From assembly GCF_007752935.1 (NCBI RefSeq), contig NZ_CP036319.1, positions 620,001-684,000 of the forward strand: 64,000 nucleotides of DNA, written 5' to 3'. Each line of letters starts with the position of its first letter. Within the stretch, counting starts at the first letter, position 1. This DNA comes from Crateriforma conspicua. Lineage in GTDB: Bacteria > Planctomycetota > Planctomycetia > Pirellulales > Pirellulaceae. Below, piece by piece: positions 27,611 through 36,188 of the stretch. The notes below the pieces were generated by a model. That model was not told the DNA's origin and did not search any database. It saw only the letters and a program-made list of their open reading frames with translations. The translations under genes and the position numbers were made by a program.

Positions 27611-29047
27611 TTGACTGGTATCAAGTTCGCGCTAGCGTCCGTCGCTATTTCTTGGTTGTCGATGCTGTCGGTATCGGCCAACGCCATCTTGGTGGAATTC
27701 ACGTCCAAACAGTGCCAGCACTGTGAAACGATGAAGCCCGTGCTGGCACAACTGGAACGATCGGGCGTTGCAATCCGCCGCGTCGACGTGTCCAGCGAAC
27801 CGCATTTGGTTCGCCGTTACGGCGTTCGCCAAACGCCAACTTATCTGGTCATCGCCGACGGCAAAGAAGTCACACGCTTGGTCGGCAGCCACAGCATCGA
27901 CGAACTTCGTCAAGCTTTGCAAACCAATCCGGGCGGACCCCACATCCCGACCGGTTCACAGCAATCCGCCGCGCCGCCACGGGCGGCCGAATTCGTGGAC
28001 ACTCCTCGAACACGTCTGGCTGCGGCCGGTCCGGGTGCAACAAACCCGCCACGCTTGGCCGCCTTTGGACGCTCCGACGTTCGACCACAAAACGTGCCAT
28101 CCGTCGCACCGGCCGGCAACACGATGGCCGAAACCATGCCGAACGTCACGATGGCCGATGCGGTGGAACGTGCTCGCGCCGCAACGGTTCGCTTACGTGT
28201 TTATGACGGCCATGGCTTCGGCGTCGGCACCGGAACGATCATCGATTCGCATGGTCAGGAATCGCTGGTCATGACCTGCGGTCACCTGTTCCGCGACACC
28301 GACGGCGAAGGCCGGATCGAAGTCGATTTGTTCGTCGGTGGCGAAACCAAAACCGTGCCCGGCCAGTTGGTCGATTATGACGCCGAAGACCGTGACATCG
28401 CCGTGGTGGCGATCCAGCCGGGGATCAACATCCAACCGGTCAAGGTCATCAAGCACAGCCAAAAGGTCACCACCGGACAAGCCGCTTTCAGTTTCGGATG
28501 CGACCGCGGTGCCGATCCCTCGCGGCGTGATACCCGCGTCACCGGTGTCAATAAGTACAACCAACATTTGGGCGTCAGCAATCTGGAAATCGACGGCGCA
28601 CCGATCGATGGTCGCAGCGGTGGTGGATTGTTCGACCAGAACGGATGTCTGATCGGCGTCTGCAACGCTGCGGACTACAAAAGCGATGTCGGCATCTACA
28701 CCGGACCGGGATCGATCCACTGGCAGTTGGAACGCGTGAATCTGGCGCATCTGGCCCAAGGCGATGCCGGCACGGTTGTCGCCCAAACGAATCAATTTTC
28801 CGCGCCCACACCGGCCGCTGAATTACCTGCCACCGAACCACCGGTCCGCTTGGCCGCACTGGATGCACCGGCGGGAGGCTTTGACGCGGGCGTGGTTCAG
28901 CCTTCGGCCCTGGCCAATCCGGCCGGCCAAGATCGTCGTGAAGTGATTGTGATCATTCGCGATCCCGACCAACCCGACACCCAGCCGCGCGTGTTGACCA
29001 TTCGCCAACCCAGCGAAGCGCTGATGAATTCTTTGATGACGCACTGA
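27611..29047 (+). CDS. Secreted thioredoxin-trypsin fusion protein
   Basis: The TTG at 27611 is taken as the start: AGGGAGG precedes it by 7-8 bases, and it opens a signal peptide (TGIKFALASVAISWLSMLS, cut after SANA). The 478-residue product then has a thioredoxin domain at about 25-105 with C35-Q-H-C38 and the cis-Pro loop RQTPTYLV. A Pro/Ala-rich linker of about 100 residues follows. The trypsin-like domain (about 185-365) carries H225 (MTCGHLF), D262 (DRDIAVV) and S336 (GRSGGGLFDQ), so both active sites look intact. The tail is low complexity. The protein could combine disulfide handling and proteolysis outside the cytoplasm. It stands alone on its strand; the partner substrate is unknown. 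Confidence 0.88.
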   Translation: MTGIKFALASVAISWLSMLSVSANAILVEFTSKQCQHCETMKPVLAQLERSGVAIRRVDVSSEPHLVRRYGVRQTPTYLVIADGKEVTRLVGSHSIDELRQALQTNPGGPHIPTGSQQSAAPPRAAEFVDTPRTRLAAAGPGATNPPRLAAFGRSDVRPQNVPSVAPAGNTMAETMPNVTMADAVERARAATVRLRVYDGHGFGVGTGTIIDSHGQESLVMTCGHLFRDTDGEGRIEVDLFVGGETKTVPGQLVDYDAEDRDIAVVAIQPGINIQPVKVIKHSQKVTTGQAAFSFGCDRGADPSRRDTRVTGVNKYNQHLGVSNLEIDGAPIDGRSGGGLFDQNGCLIGVCNAADYKSDVGIYTGPGSIHWQLERVNLAHLAQGDAGTVVAQTNQFSAPTPAAELPATEPPVRLAALDAPAGGFDAGVVQPSALANPAGQDRREVIVIIRDPDQPDTQPRVLTIRQPSEALMNSLMTH

Positions 29048-29149
29048 TCGGCTGGTTAGCCATCTACAATCGTCACGACAACGGGGCGATATCGTCGCCA
29101 CCAGTCTTGTCGTCACGAAGCCATTCGTCATCCCAGGGGGACCGCAACG

Positions 29150-29938
29150 TTGCAACACGTTGATGTCAAAGTTCACGAAGAAATCGCAACGATCGTTTTG
29201 GACCGACCCCAAGTTCGAAACGCGCTCAGTCCCGGGTTATTGGAAGATCTGAACCAAGCGTTTTCGGATGTTCATCAAGAAAAACGCGTCAAGGCGGTCG
29301 TGCTGACCGGCGCCGGATCCGATTTCTGTAGCGGATTGGACCTGGCGGTTCTGAACGAAATTAACGAGCTTCCTGAATCGGAATCTCTGGCCCAGTCGCA
29401 CCAGTATTGGCGTCAATGGGCCGAGTCGATTGAGGTCCTTTTGCGTTTTCCAAAACCGGTCGTCGCCGCGGTCGACGGTCTGGCCGCCGGTGCTGGTCTA
29501 ACGCTGGCGTTGGCCAGCGATCTGATGGTCCTTAGCCACAGCGCGACGCTGTCGGCGCCGGCGATCCGGCACGGTTTGGTCGGGGGCGTCACGGCATCCC
29601 TTTTGGCGTTTCGCCACGGCGGCGCACTAGCTTCGCAAATGGCGTTATCGGGCGAGCCTATGAATGCCAAAGTCGCCGTCACCCGCGGAATCGCCTGCCA
29701 GGCCGTGGGTTCCGACCAAATCTGGGTGGCCGCTTGCGACTGGGCGCGACGTTGCACTCAGGGGCCTGCCGCCGCGATCCAAGCCACCAAACGTGTGATC
29801 AATGAATCGATCGGTGAAGAACTGATCAGCCAGATTTCAGCTGCCGCCGCGGCCGGTGCCGCCGGTTGCAGCCACGAAACCGCCGCCCAGGGAATCCAAG
29901 CCTTTGTCGAAAAAACGGACCCGCCGTGGCATGGTTGA
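29150..29938 (+). CDS. Crotonase-fold (enoyl-CoA hydratase/isomerase family) protein
   Basis: A 262-residue crotonase-family protein. It keeps the acyl-CoA oxyanion-hole segments SDFCSGLDLAVL (about 57-68) and DGLAAGAGLTLALASDLMV (109-127). By alignment in the head with rat hydratase, the position of catalytic Glu144 falls on A138 (SAPAIRHG) and that of Glu164 on Q163 (ASQMALSG). It is therefore probably not a water-adding hydratase; an isomerase, hydrolase or non-catalytic role is open. The start is a TTG at 29150 with AGGGGG upstream; no in-frame ATG occurs nearby. It lies 102 bases after the thioredoxin-trypsin gene. Confidence 0.85.
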   Translation: MQHVDVKVHEEIATIVLDRPQVRNALSPGLLEDLNQAFSDVHQEKRVKAVVLTGAGSDFCSGLDLAVLNEINELPESESLAQSHQYWRQWAESIEVLLRFPKPVVAAVDGLAAGAGLTLALASDLMVLSHSATLSAPAIRHGLVGGVTASLLAFRHGGALASQMALSGEPMNAKVAVTRGIACQAVGSDQIWVAACDWARRCTQGPAAAIQATKRVINESIGEELISQISAAAAAGAAGCSHETAAQGIQAFVEKTDPPWHG

Positions 29939-29951
29939 TGCATAGTGTTGG

Positions 29952-30001
29952 GCGTCGTCTTGACGAACAAGACGACGCGATGGTCCGTCTAGATGGACCA
30001 T
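29952..30001 (+). terminator. Two tandem perfect hairpins after the crotonase gene
   Basis: First stem: GCGTCGTCTT (29952-29961) with AAGACGACGC (29969-29978), 10 bp and a 7-base loop. Second stem: ATGGTCC (29980-29986) with GGACCAT (29995-30001), 7 bp and an 8-base loop. They start 13 bases after the stop at 29938 and come before the sigma54 regulator gene. No T-run follows either. Confidence 0.6.
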
Positions 30002-30140
30002 GGAGGAAGTTCGTTTGGATCCCGCGAGCACGAGGCCCAATGGTGATGCACCCCCCAACCGGCCCGCTTTGCCGTCGCCAGGATCGATTCGGCCACCTAT
30101 GATGACCGCCACAGCAAGCTTACATCAGCATGAATGAGTC

Positions 30141-31976
30141 ATGTTCGCCATCCTGCATGCAAGATCGGGTCCCGACAAAGATCGAAATTACACCCTCGAT
30201 CCGTCCCGACCTGCGCATATCGGGCGTGGCACAAGTTGTGAGATCTTGCTGACCGATCCGATGAGTTCGCGGTTCCATGCCGTCGTCTTTTTCGAAGACG
30301 GGAATTGGCATCTTCGCGACACCAGCAGCCGCAACGGCACCTTGGTCAACGGCCAGAAAGCGGACACCGCGCGACTGCTGGACAAGTCGATCATCACGAT
30401 CGGCGAAACGGATCTGCAATTGGTCGAAGGCGACACCGAAGACGTCGAAGAATCATCGATCAAACAAACCTGGATCGCCGATCCCGATGATTTAAAGGAA
30501 CGCTTGCAGGATCGAGAGGTCGATCCGATCAACAAGCTGGCACAGACGGAATACTTGCTGGATTTGTACCAGATAAGTCTGAATCTGATGTCGGGCTCCA
30601 GCGGCGTCGACACCATCGAAACGGTGCTGGAACTGTTGCGCGATCGCACCGTCGCATCGGGTGTCACCCTTTATCACGAAACGCACGAAGGACGGCTGGT
30701 TCCCCAATCCAGCTATCCCAAGGATTCGCACAAGCGTCTGCAACTTAGCCGACGGCTGATCCGACGCATTCAACGCAGCAGCGAACCGATGTGGATCGAT
30801 CGCGAATACGATCCGAAGGTGCGTGGCGAAATCAAGGCGGCCGACGGCAAGCCATGGTCCGATCTGATTGTTTGTCCGTTGTCCATCGACGACAACGCGA
30901 TCGGAATGCTGGCGATGTTCCGCGATGATTCGGCGTTCGATCACCAGCACTATGATTTCGTCGTGGCGGCATCGCGGTTGTTGGCGATCGGTTTGATCCA
31001 ATATCAAAAGACACACTCGTTGGCGGTCGAACGTGCTCACTTGGCCGAACGAAACGCCGAAGGCCCCGAGTTGATCGGTCAATGTGACGCGATGACCCGG
31101 TTGAAGGAGCGAATCACCCGGGTCGGTCGCGCCAGTGGATCGGTCCTGATCCGTGGCGAATCGGGCAGCGGAAAAGAACTGGTCGCGCGGGCGGTCCATC
31201 GCGCCAGCCCGCGTGCCGATCGACCGATGTTGACGGTCAACTGTGCCGCGATTCCACAGGATCTGATTGAAAGCCAGTTGTTCGGTCACAAGAAGGGTTC
31301 CTTCACCGGCGCCGATACCGATCACGTCGGCTGGTTCGAACAAGCCCACACCGGAACGCTGTTTTTGGACGAAATCGGCGAACTGACTTTGGAAGGTCAA
31401 GCGAAGCTGTTGCGAATCTTGGAAGGCCATCCTTTCCTACCCGTCGGTGCGACCGAACAGGTGTTGGTGGACGTGCGGGTGATCGCGGCGACCAATCGCG
31501 ACTTGGCCGAATTTGTCCGCGAAGGCCATTTCCGCGAAGACCTGTTTTATCGACTCAGCGTTTTTGAACTGTTCGTCCCGCCGCTGCGTGAACGTGATAG
31601 TGATTTGGATCTGTTGATCGATCACTTCTTGGCACATTTCTGTCGCCAGCATGGTCGGTTGAAATTGCGCTTGTCCGAAGATGCACGCGACCGGATGCAC
31701 GAATACCCCTGGCCGGGGAACGTCCGGCAATTGCGAAACGTCATCGATAGTGCGGTCGTGATGGCGGACGATCCAATGATCCAAGCCGACGATTTAGGGC
31801 TGCGCGACGCGGGCATCAGCCGCTTGGACACGCTGCGTATCGATGAATGGGAACGACGACTGATCCGACAGGCTTTGGAAAAAAGCGATGGCAGCGTTCC
31901 CAAGGCCGCCAAAATGTTGGGAATCAGTCGTGCGACGGCTTATCGAAAAATTGCCGAGTATGACATTCAAAAATAG
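30141..31976 (+). CDS. FHA-GAF-AAA+ sigma54-dependent transcription regulator
   Basis: A 611-residue bacterial enhancer-binding protein. The N-terminal FHA domain (about 1-100) has IGRG with R29, SSRFHA and SRNGT, which bind phosphothreonine peptides. A GAF-like sensor spans about 150-300. The AAA+ domain has Walker A GESGSGKE (339-346), the sigma54 loop as G386-S-F-T-G-A391 in place of GAFTGA, and Walker B LFLDEIGE. A Fis-type helix-turn-helix closes it (KAAKMLGISRATAYRKI). It should activate sigma54 promoters after Ser/Thr kinase signalling, which Planctomycetes use heavily. The target is unknown; the membrane protein gene 32 bases downstream is a candidate co-transcribed partner. Confidence 0.93.
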   Translation: MFAILHARSGPDKDRNYTLDPSRPAHIGRGTSCEILLTDPMSSRFHAVVFFEDGNWHLRDTSSRNGTLVNGQKADTARLLDKSIITIGETDLQLVEGDTEDVEESSIKQTWIADPDDLKERLQDREVDPINKLAQTEYLLDLYQISLNLMSGSSGVDTIETVLELLRDRTVASGVTLYHETHEGRLVPQSSYPKDSHKRLQLSRRLIRRIQRSSEPMWIDREYDPKVRGEIKAADGKPWSDLIVCPLSIDDNAIGMLAMFRDDSAFDHQHYDFVVAASRLLAIGLIQYQKTHSLAVERAHLAERNAEGPELIGQCDAMTRLKERITRVGRASGSVLIRGESGSGKELVARAVHRASPRADRPMLTVNCAAIPQDLIESQLFGHKKGSFTGADTDHVGWFEQAHTGTLFLDEIGELTLEGQAKLLRILEGHPFLPVGATEQVLVDVRVIAATNRDLAEFVREGHFREDLFYRLSVFELFVPPLRERDSDLDLLIDHFLAHFCRQHGRLKLRLSEDARDRMHEYPWPGNVRQLRNVIDSAVVMADDPMIQADDLGLRDAGISRLDTLRIDEWERRLIRQALEKSDGSVPKAAKMLGISRATAYRKIAEYDIQK

Positions 31977-32008
31977 CCGGCCAATCCAAAGGTAGCCGGC
32001 CCGTGAAG

Positions 32009-33721
32009 ATGGCTGCGAAGCTAAAGAACGTTCCCACCCGGTCTGTCGACGATTCCCCGTTCCGCTGGGCGGTCGATGGTTCCGAATGGTTGTTGTTGAC
32101 CCTGCTGATCTTTGGATTCAGCGGCGACCTGCCCCCGATGGTCAACGAAGCCCATTACCTGGTCAAAGCAAAGAATTTTTGGAATCCGGATTGGTGCTCG
32201 GGCGACCTGTTCGCTGCATCGGGAAAGGCACACGCCACTTATTATTGGGTGTTCGGTTGGCTGACTAAGTTCTTCAGCCTGGAAGCGACGGCTTGGATCG
32301 CGCGGTGGATCGGCTGGGCACTGTTGGCTGCGGGGCTTCAACGGCTGTGCCGCGCGGTGTTCGGCCGACCTTGGTTTGCATGGACCGTCTTGGTTCTTTG
32401 GGCCGTCGGAATCGAACGCGCGAACTTGGCCGGCGAATGGGTGTTCGGTGGCACCGAAGCAAAGATCCCTGCTTATGGTTTGCTGTTGTTTGGGATCACC
32501 GCGATGATGCGGCAACAGTGGAATCGCTGTTGGATATTCATGGGCGCATCGTCGGCGTTCCACGTATTGGTCGGCGGATGGAGCGTGTTGTCGGCGATGC
32601 TGGTATGGGGTCTGACGCAGCGACCGATTTGGCATCGCCCGCTGGCATCGATGCCGCTTCCCGTGCCACGCATTTTCCAGCCCGGGCTGTTCGCTGGCGG
32701 ATTGATAGCCCTGGCGGGCTTGGTTCCGGCGCTTTGGCTGACCATTGACCAACCACAGGAATTGTCCGTTCAAGCGGCGAAGATCTACGTCTACGTTCGT
32801 CTGCCCCACCATTTGCTGTCCAGCAGTTTTCCCGCCCACTGGTTCACGCGGCACTTGGGGCTGATCGCAATCACCGCAGTAATGACATGGATCTACGATC
32901 GGCTTCTGCGATTCTCCAAGGGGAACCAATCGCATGCCAACGGTGTGATCCGGCGTCTGTCGATATTCACGTCGGGAACCGTGTTGATCGCATTGGCCGG
33001 TTGGTTGGTGGATGTGATGCCGTGGTTGGGATCGGATTTCAAAGCAAGCCTGTTGCGATACTATTGGTTTCGCATGACGGATGTGATGGTGCCGCTTCAG
33101 CTGGGTGTGGCGACCACCGGTGTGTTGGTGTCATCGCTGCGGGCAAGCGAGGGGGCCGGCGGTGCGATGATCGGTCTACGCCGTCCCGCAACGTTGACCG
33201 CATTGATACTGATCACAATTGCGATCGTGTTGGCAACAGAAACGACGTATCGGCGAGTTGCACTGGGCGTCCCACCATCGGCCAGCAATCGATTGTTGGG
33301 CTATGACCCGCACGCCCCGATTCATGTGCAACGCAAAGTCTTTGCGGATTGGCTGAAGGTTTGTGACTTCATTCGCTACAGCACCGACACGGACGAAGTG
33401 TTTTTGACTCCGCGGCATCAGCAGACGTTCAAGTGGTACGCCCAGCGTGCCGAGGTGGTGAATTTCAAGGACGTCCCACAGGATGCGGAATCATTGATCC
33501 AGTGGGAAGATCGGTTCCGCGATGTCTTTCCTCAGCGGCTTGGCACCATGCGAGTCACGATCCAGTATGCCAAGCTACGAGAGTATCGCCGGAAATACGG
33601 CGTGCGTTACATGTTGGTCGACCGACGGGTCTGCGGGCAACACTTGCCATTGGTCCAGGTGTATCCTCGCGATCCGGAAACCAATGGCACCTACGCGATT
33701 TACGAATTGCCGCCGCTGTGA
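32009..33721 (+). CDS. Polytopic membrane protein, function unknown
   Basis: A 570-residue protein with about nine to ten hydrophobic segments and a soluble C-terminal domain of about 130 residues (from LGYDPHAPIHVQRKVF onward). The first extracytoplasmic loop has MVNEAHYLVKAKNFWNPDW and the C-terminal part FLTPRHQQTFKWYAQR. This plan resembles GT-C-like planctomycete membrane proteins, some of which I believe carry the name DUF6798, but I could not check this. No catalytic motif is evident. An ATG at 32009 was preferred; a GTG two codons upstream (32003) is equally possible. Direct repeats of TAGCCGGCC (31974-31982, 31993-32001) lie across its junction with the sigma54 regulator. Confidence 0.75.
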   Translation: MAAKLKNVPTRSVDDSPFRWAVDGSEWLLLTLLIFGFSGDLPPMVNEAHYLVKAKNFWNPDWCSGDLFAASGKAHATYYWVFGWLTKFFSLEATAWIARWIGWALLAAGLQRLCRAVFGRPWFAWTVLVLWAVGIERANLAGEWVFGGTEAKIPAYGLLLFGITAMMRQQWNRCWIFMGASSAFHVLVGGWSVLSAMLVWGLTQRPIWHRPLASMPLPVPRIFQPGLFAGGLIALAGLVPALWLTIDQPQELSVQAAKIYVYVRLPHHLLSSSFPAHWFTRHLGLIAITAVMTWIYDRLLRFSKGNQSHANGVIRRLSIFTSGTVLIALAGWLVDVMPWLGSDFKASLLRYYWFRMTDVMVPLQLGVATTGVLVSSLRASEGAGGAMIGLRRPATLTALILITIAIVLATETTYRRVALGVPPSASNRLLGYDPHAPIHVQRKVFADWLKVCDFIRYSTDTDEVFLTPRHQQTFKWYAQRAEVVNFKDVPQDAESLIQWEDRFRDVFPQRLGTMRVTIQYAKLREYRRKYGVRYMLVDRRVCGQHLPLVQVYPRDPETNGTYAIYELPPL

Positions 33722-33882
33722 CCACCATCGTGATGGCCATGGCTGCCACCGCCGTGTCGTATCGATCCTCCCGACACGCCGCCGCCCCGTTGTCCGCGAC
33801 GTCCCGACGATCACGATTTGTCGGGTTTGCCGGAACCAAGCGGCCGAAATTGTCTGACCAAATCGATCAAACCAATCCCTTG

Positions 33883-34098
33883 CTACGCATCACCACCAGC
33901 CGTCGGGGTTGCGGACGTCAGGTGGTGTGCAATCTCATCGATGGCTGATTCGGCAGCGTCCTGATTCCGCGTCGTTTGCTGCTTTGGGACGGTTCCAGGG
34001 GCGGAATTCTGTGCACGCGCAATGGTCGCACCCGCGATCAGCCCTAAAGCGATCAAGGTGGCAATCAACTTGGTGACGGAACTCCAGGAACGAAACAT
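33883..34098 (-). CDS. Small secreted protein, function unknown
   Basis: A 71-residue frame starting MFRSWSSVTKLIATLIALGL with a signal peptide ending near ARAQ, and a mature part of about 41 polar residues (NSAPGTVPKQQTTRNQDAAE and onward). A clean export signal on an otherwise featureless short frame supports a real gene, but there is no strong ribosome site and no family is recognised. It is convergent with the membrane protein gene, 161 bases away. The sequence between them (33722-33882) shows nothing I can name. Confidence 0.45.
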   Translation of the reverse strand: MFRSWSSVTKLIATLIALGLIAGATIARAQNSAPGTVPKQQTTRNQDAAESAIDEIAHHLTSATPTAGGDA

Positions 34099-34494
34099 CG
34101 GTGAAAAACCTTTGCAGAGTGTCCGGGCGCGTGATGAGTGTCATGGTGCACCAAGGGGTTAACGCCGCAGCAAGACAAAAGTATCGGGCAGAAATGGAAC
34201 AGAAATTCAGCGATCGGCCGAAACGATGTGTTCGGTCGCTGCGTTAGACGCCGATCCATGACCTCCGCCACCACGTCAGGAGCTTCCCTGGGTCAGGTTG
34301 TCATGAATTCCGACAACGACCACCGACGTGAAAGCGAAGTCGGGGCGCGATGTCCGCCAATGGCTTCGCCCGATGGCAGTTTCCAATGGTCCAGCCGACC
34401 GGCAATGGCGTTCCAGACTTCTTCCATTGGACAGCTGGAAAGCTTCGCATGTTGAATCGCCGCCATCGGATTCGGCCGAATCACCGTGGGCACG
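34099..34494. other. Intergenic region before sulfatase 2
   Basis: The 396 bases contain only short frames. A leftward 57-codon frame at 34293-34466 (MAAIQHAKLSS start) has no ribosome site and no recognised motif, so I do not call it. I see no repeat, RNA gene or convincing hairpin. Confidence 0.4.
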
Positions 34495-36006
34495 CTATTG
34501 GGCCCACGCGGGCGTGCCGAACCAGTCGTGCATTTCATTTTCGAACGGTGCGACGACGTCGCGTGGTTCGGCGATCCATCCCCGGTCCCCTGTTTCGGTC
34601 ATCCATGTCCGCAGGGCGGTCCGCATTCGAATCAGCGTTTCGCGATGCTCGGGGGTGTCTGATTCGGCCAGGTTGTTGATCTCATGGGGATCGGCTTGCG
34701 TGTCATACAACGACTCGGCCGGCATCGGTTTCATCAGTTCTGCTGCGGGGCCGATTAACAAACCCTGTCGATGCAGGTCACGCATCAACGGTTTGACCAA
34801 GAAACACTTTTCTTTGTAGCGATTCAGTGTTGCGAACCCCGCACCGGGGGTCAGGTTGCGAATGTAGTGATACCGTCCATCATGAACACTGCGTTGCGTA
34901 ATCTCGGTTTCATCGATGCGGTCTCGCGCGCTGAACGCATAGCGACGTTCCGGTGGGTCGACCGAGCCAAACAGTGGACGGCCCTGCATGACGATGGGTG
35001 GGTTGATGCCGGCGATGGACAGGGTGGTCGCCGTCAGGTCGATCAAGCTGACCACTTCGTCGCGTTGTTGTCCGGGTGCAAAGCCGATCGGGGGCTCGTG
35101 GTTCGCGGCCCACTGGATGACCAGCGGGACACGGATACCCGAGTCCCAGACCCAGTGGATGCCCCTGGCTTCCAACCGACCGTTGTCGCCAAAGAAAATC
35201 ACGACCGTGTCATCTTCCATGCCATCGGTCCGCAAGCGATTCAGAATCTTTCCGATACGAACGTCTGCACCGGAGACGCTGTTCAGGTAGCGTGCCCATT
35301 CTTGGCGGACGACGGGGTGATCAGGGTAATAGGGAGGCGGGCTGACATTCTGCTCGGTCGCGACTTTCGGATGCCACTGTTCACCGACCCAGACGACACG
35401 ATCCTTCTCGGCCGATCGGCGATCGTAGATGTCGTACTCGGCTTCGGGCAAATTGATCGTCGCGAAGAACGGTTGATGCGACTTCAACGTGTCCCAGTTT
35501 TCAGTGTGATACAGGGGGCCTTCCGCAGTGAAATTTAAATCCAGTTTGCCGGTGCCGACCACGGCGTCACCGATGTTGGTGATGTTCGCGGTGTAGTAAC
35601 CCACGTCACTTAATCGATGGGTGATCGGCCGGACACCTTCGGGCAATCGAAAGCCGTCGTCGCGATGCGACCGCATGTGATGGGTGTCCGTGGTTGTTTG
35701 GTACATCCCGGTCATGAACGCACTGCGACTGGGGGCACAGACCGGTGACGTGGAAAACGCATTGACATAGCGGACACCACGGTCGGCCATCGCGTCGACA
35801 TTCGGGGTGCGAACGTTCTTGGCACCGTAGCACTGGAAATCCAAGCCGAAGTTTTCGCCCACGATCCATAGGATGTTGGGTTTCCGCTGTGGCATTTCGG
35901 CACACAACGGTTGCCCTGTCCCGCCCAGGCAAAGCCACCAAAGACCCACCGCCGCGGCACATGGCAAAATCAATCGTTGGTTCCGATGACGGGTGACTCG
36001 GTTCAC
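34495..36006 (-). CDS. Secreted type I sulfatase
   Basis: A 503-residue exported sulfatase. The start is a GTG (complement of 36004-36006) with CCGGAG seven bases upstream. It gives a basic N-terminus and hydrophobic core (LILPCAAAVGLWWLCLGG) ahead of the core KPNILWIVGENFG. The maturation motif is canonical: SPVCAPSRSAFMTG, with the Cys expected to become formylglycine. FFGDNGRLEARG and SLYDTQADPHEINNLAES complete the family signature. The first metal site reads EN where DD is usual. Substrates are probably sulfated polysaccharides, by analogy with planctomycete sulfatase expansions. It diverges from the first Gfo/Idh/MocA gene across a 182-base shared promoter region. Confidence 0.93.
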   Translation of the reverse strand: MNRVTRHRNQRLILPCAAAVGLWWLCLGGTGQPLCAEMPQRKPNILWIVGENFGLDFQCYGAKNVRTPNVDAMADRGVRYVNAFSTSPVCAPSRSAFMTGMYQTTTDTHHMRSHRDDGFRLPEGVRPITHRLSDVGYYTANITNIGDAVVGTGKLDLNFTAEGPLYHTENWDTLKSHQPFFATINLPEAEYDIYDRRSAEKDRVVWVGEQWHPKVATEQNVSPPPYYPDHPVVRQEWARYLNSVSGADVRIGKILNRLRTDGMEDDTVVIFFGDNGRLEARGIHWVWDSGIRVPLVIQWAANHEPPIGFAPGQQRDEVVSLIDLTATTLSIAGINPPIVMQGRPLFGSVDPPERRYAFSARDRIDETEITQRSVHDGRYHYIRNLTPGAGFATLNRYKEKCFLVKPLMRDLHRQGLLIGPAAELMKPMPAESLYDTQADPHEINNLAESDTPEHRETLIRMRTALRTWMTETGDRGWIAEPRDVVAPFENEMHDWFGTPAWAQ

Positions 36007-36188
36007 GGTGGGCTCCGGCAACGTGGTGGCACAGAAAACGAAACAAGCGGCACGGTTTGTTTTACAATAGGCGGCATCACCGTGTGGCTGTCCGATGGCG
36101 AACCTTCGCCTGCCGATTCGCCCCGTTGACCCGCCCAATCCCACTGGATGGATTCTTTCCCGCCCCCTTTCTTTGGTTCTAAACCGCC

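Noticed and set aside
30000-30137. 45-residue rightward frame just before the sigma54 regulator
   Set aside because: It starts inside the second terminator hairpin with no ribosome site and gives a Pro-rich product; a leader peptide cannot be excluded but is not supported.
33700-33840. Leftward Gly/His-rich tail-like frame (ends HGHHDGGHSGGNS then TAA) just past the membrane protein gene
   Set aside because: An in-frame TGA lies a short way upstream and there is no start codon with a ribosome site; it also overlaps the end of the membrane protein gene, so it is probably coincidental.
34293-34466. 57-codon leftward frame in the gap before sulfatase 2
   Set aside because: No ribosome site, no motif and no neighbour it would fit with.
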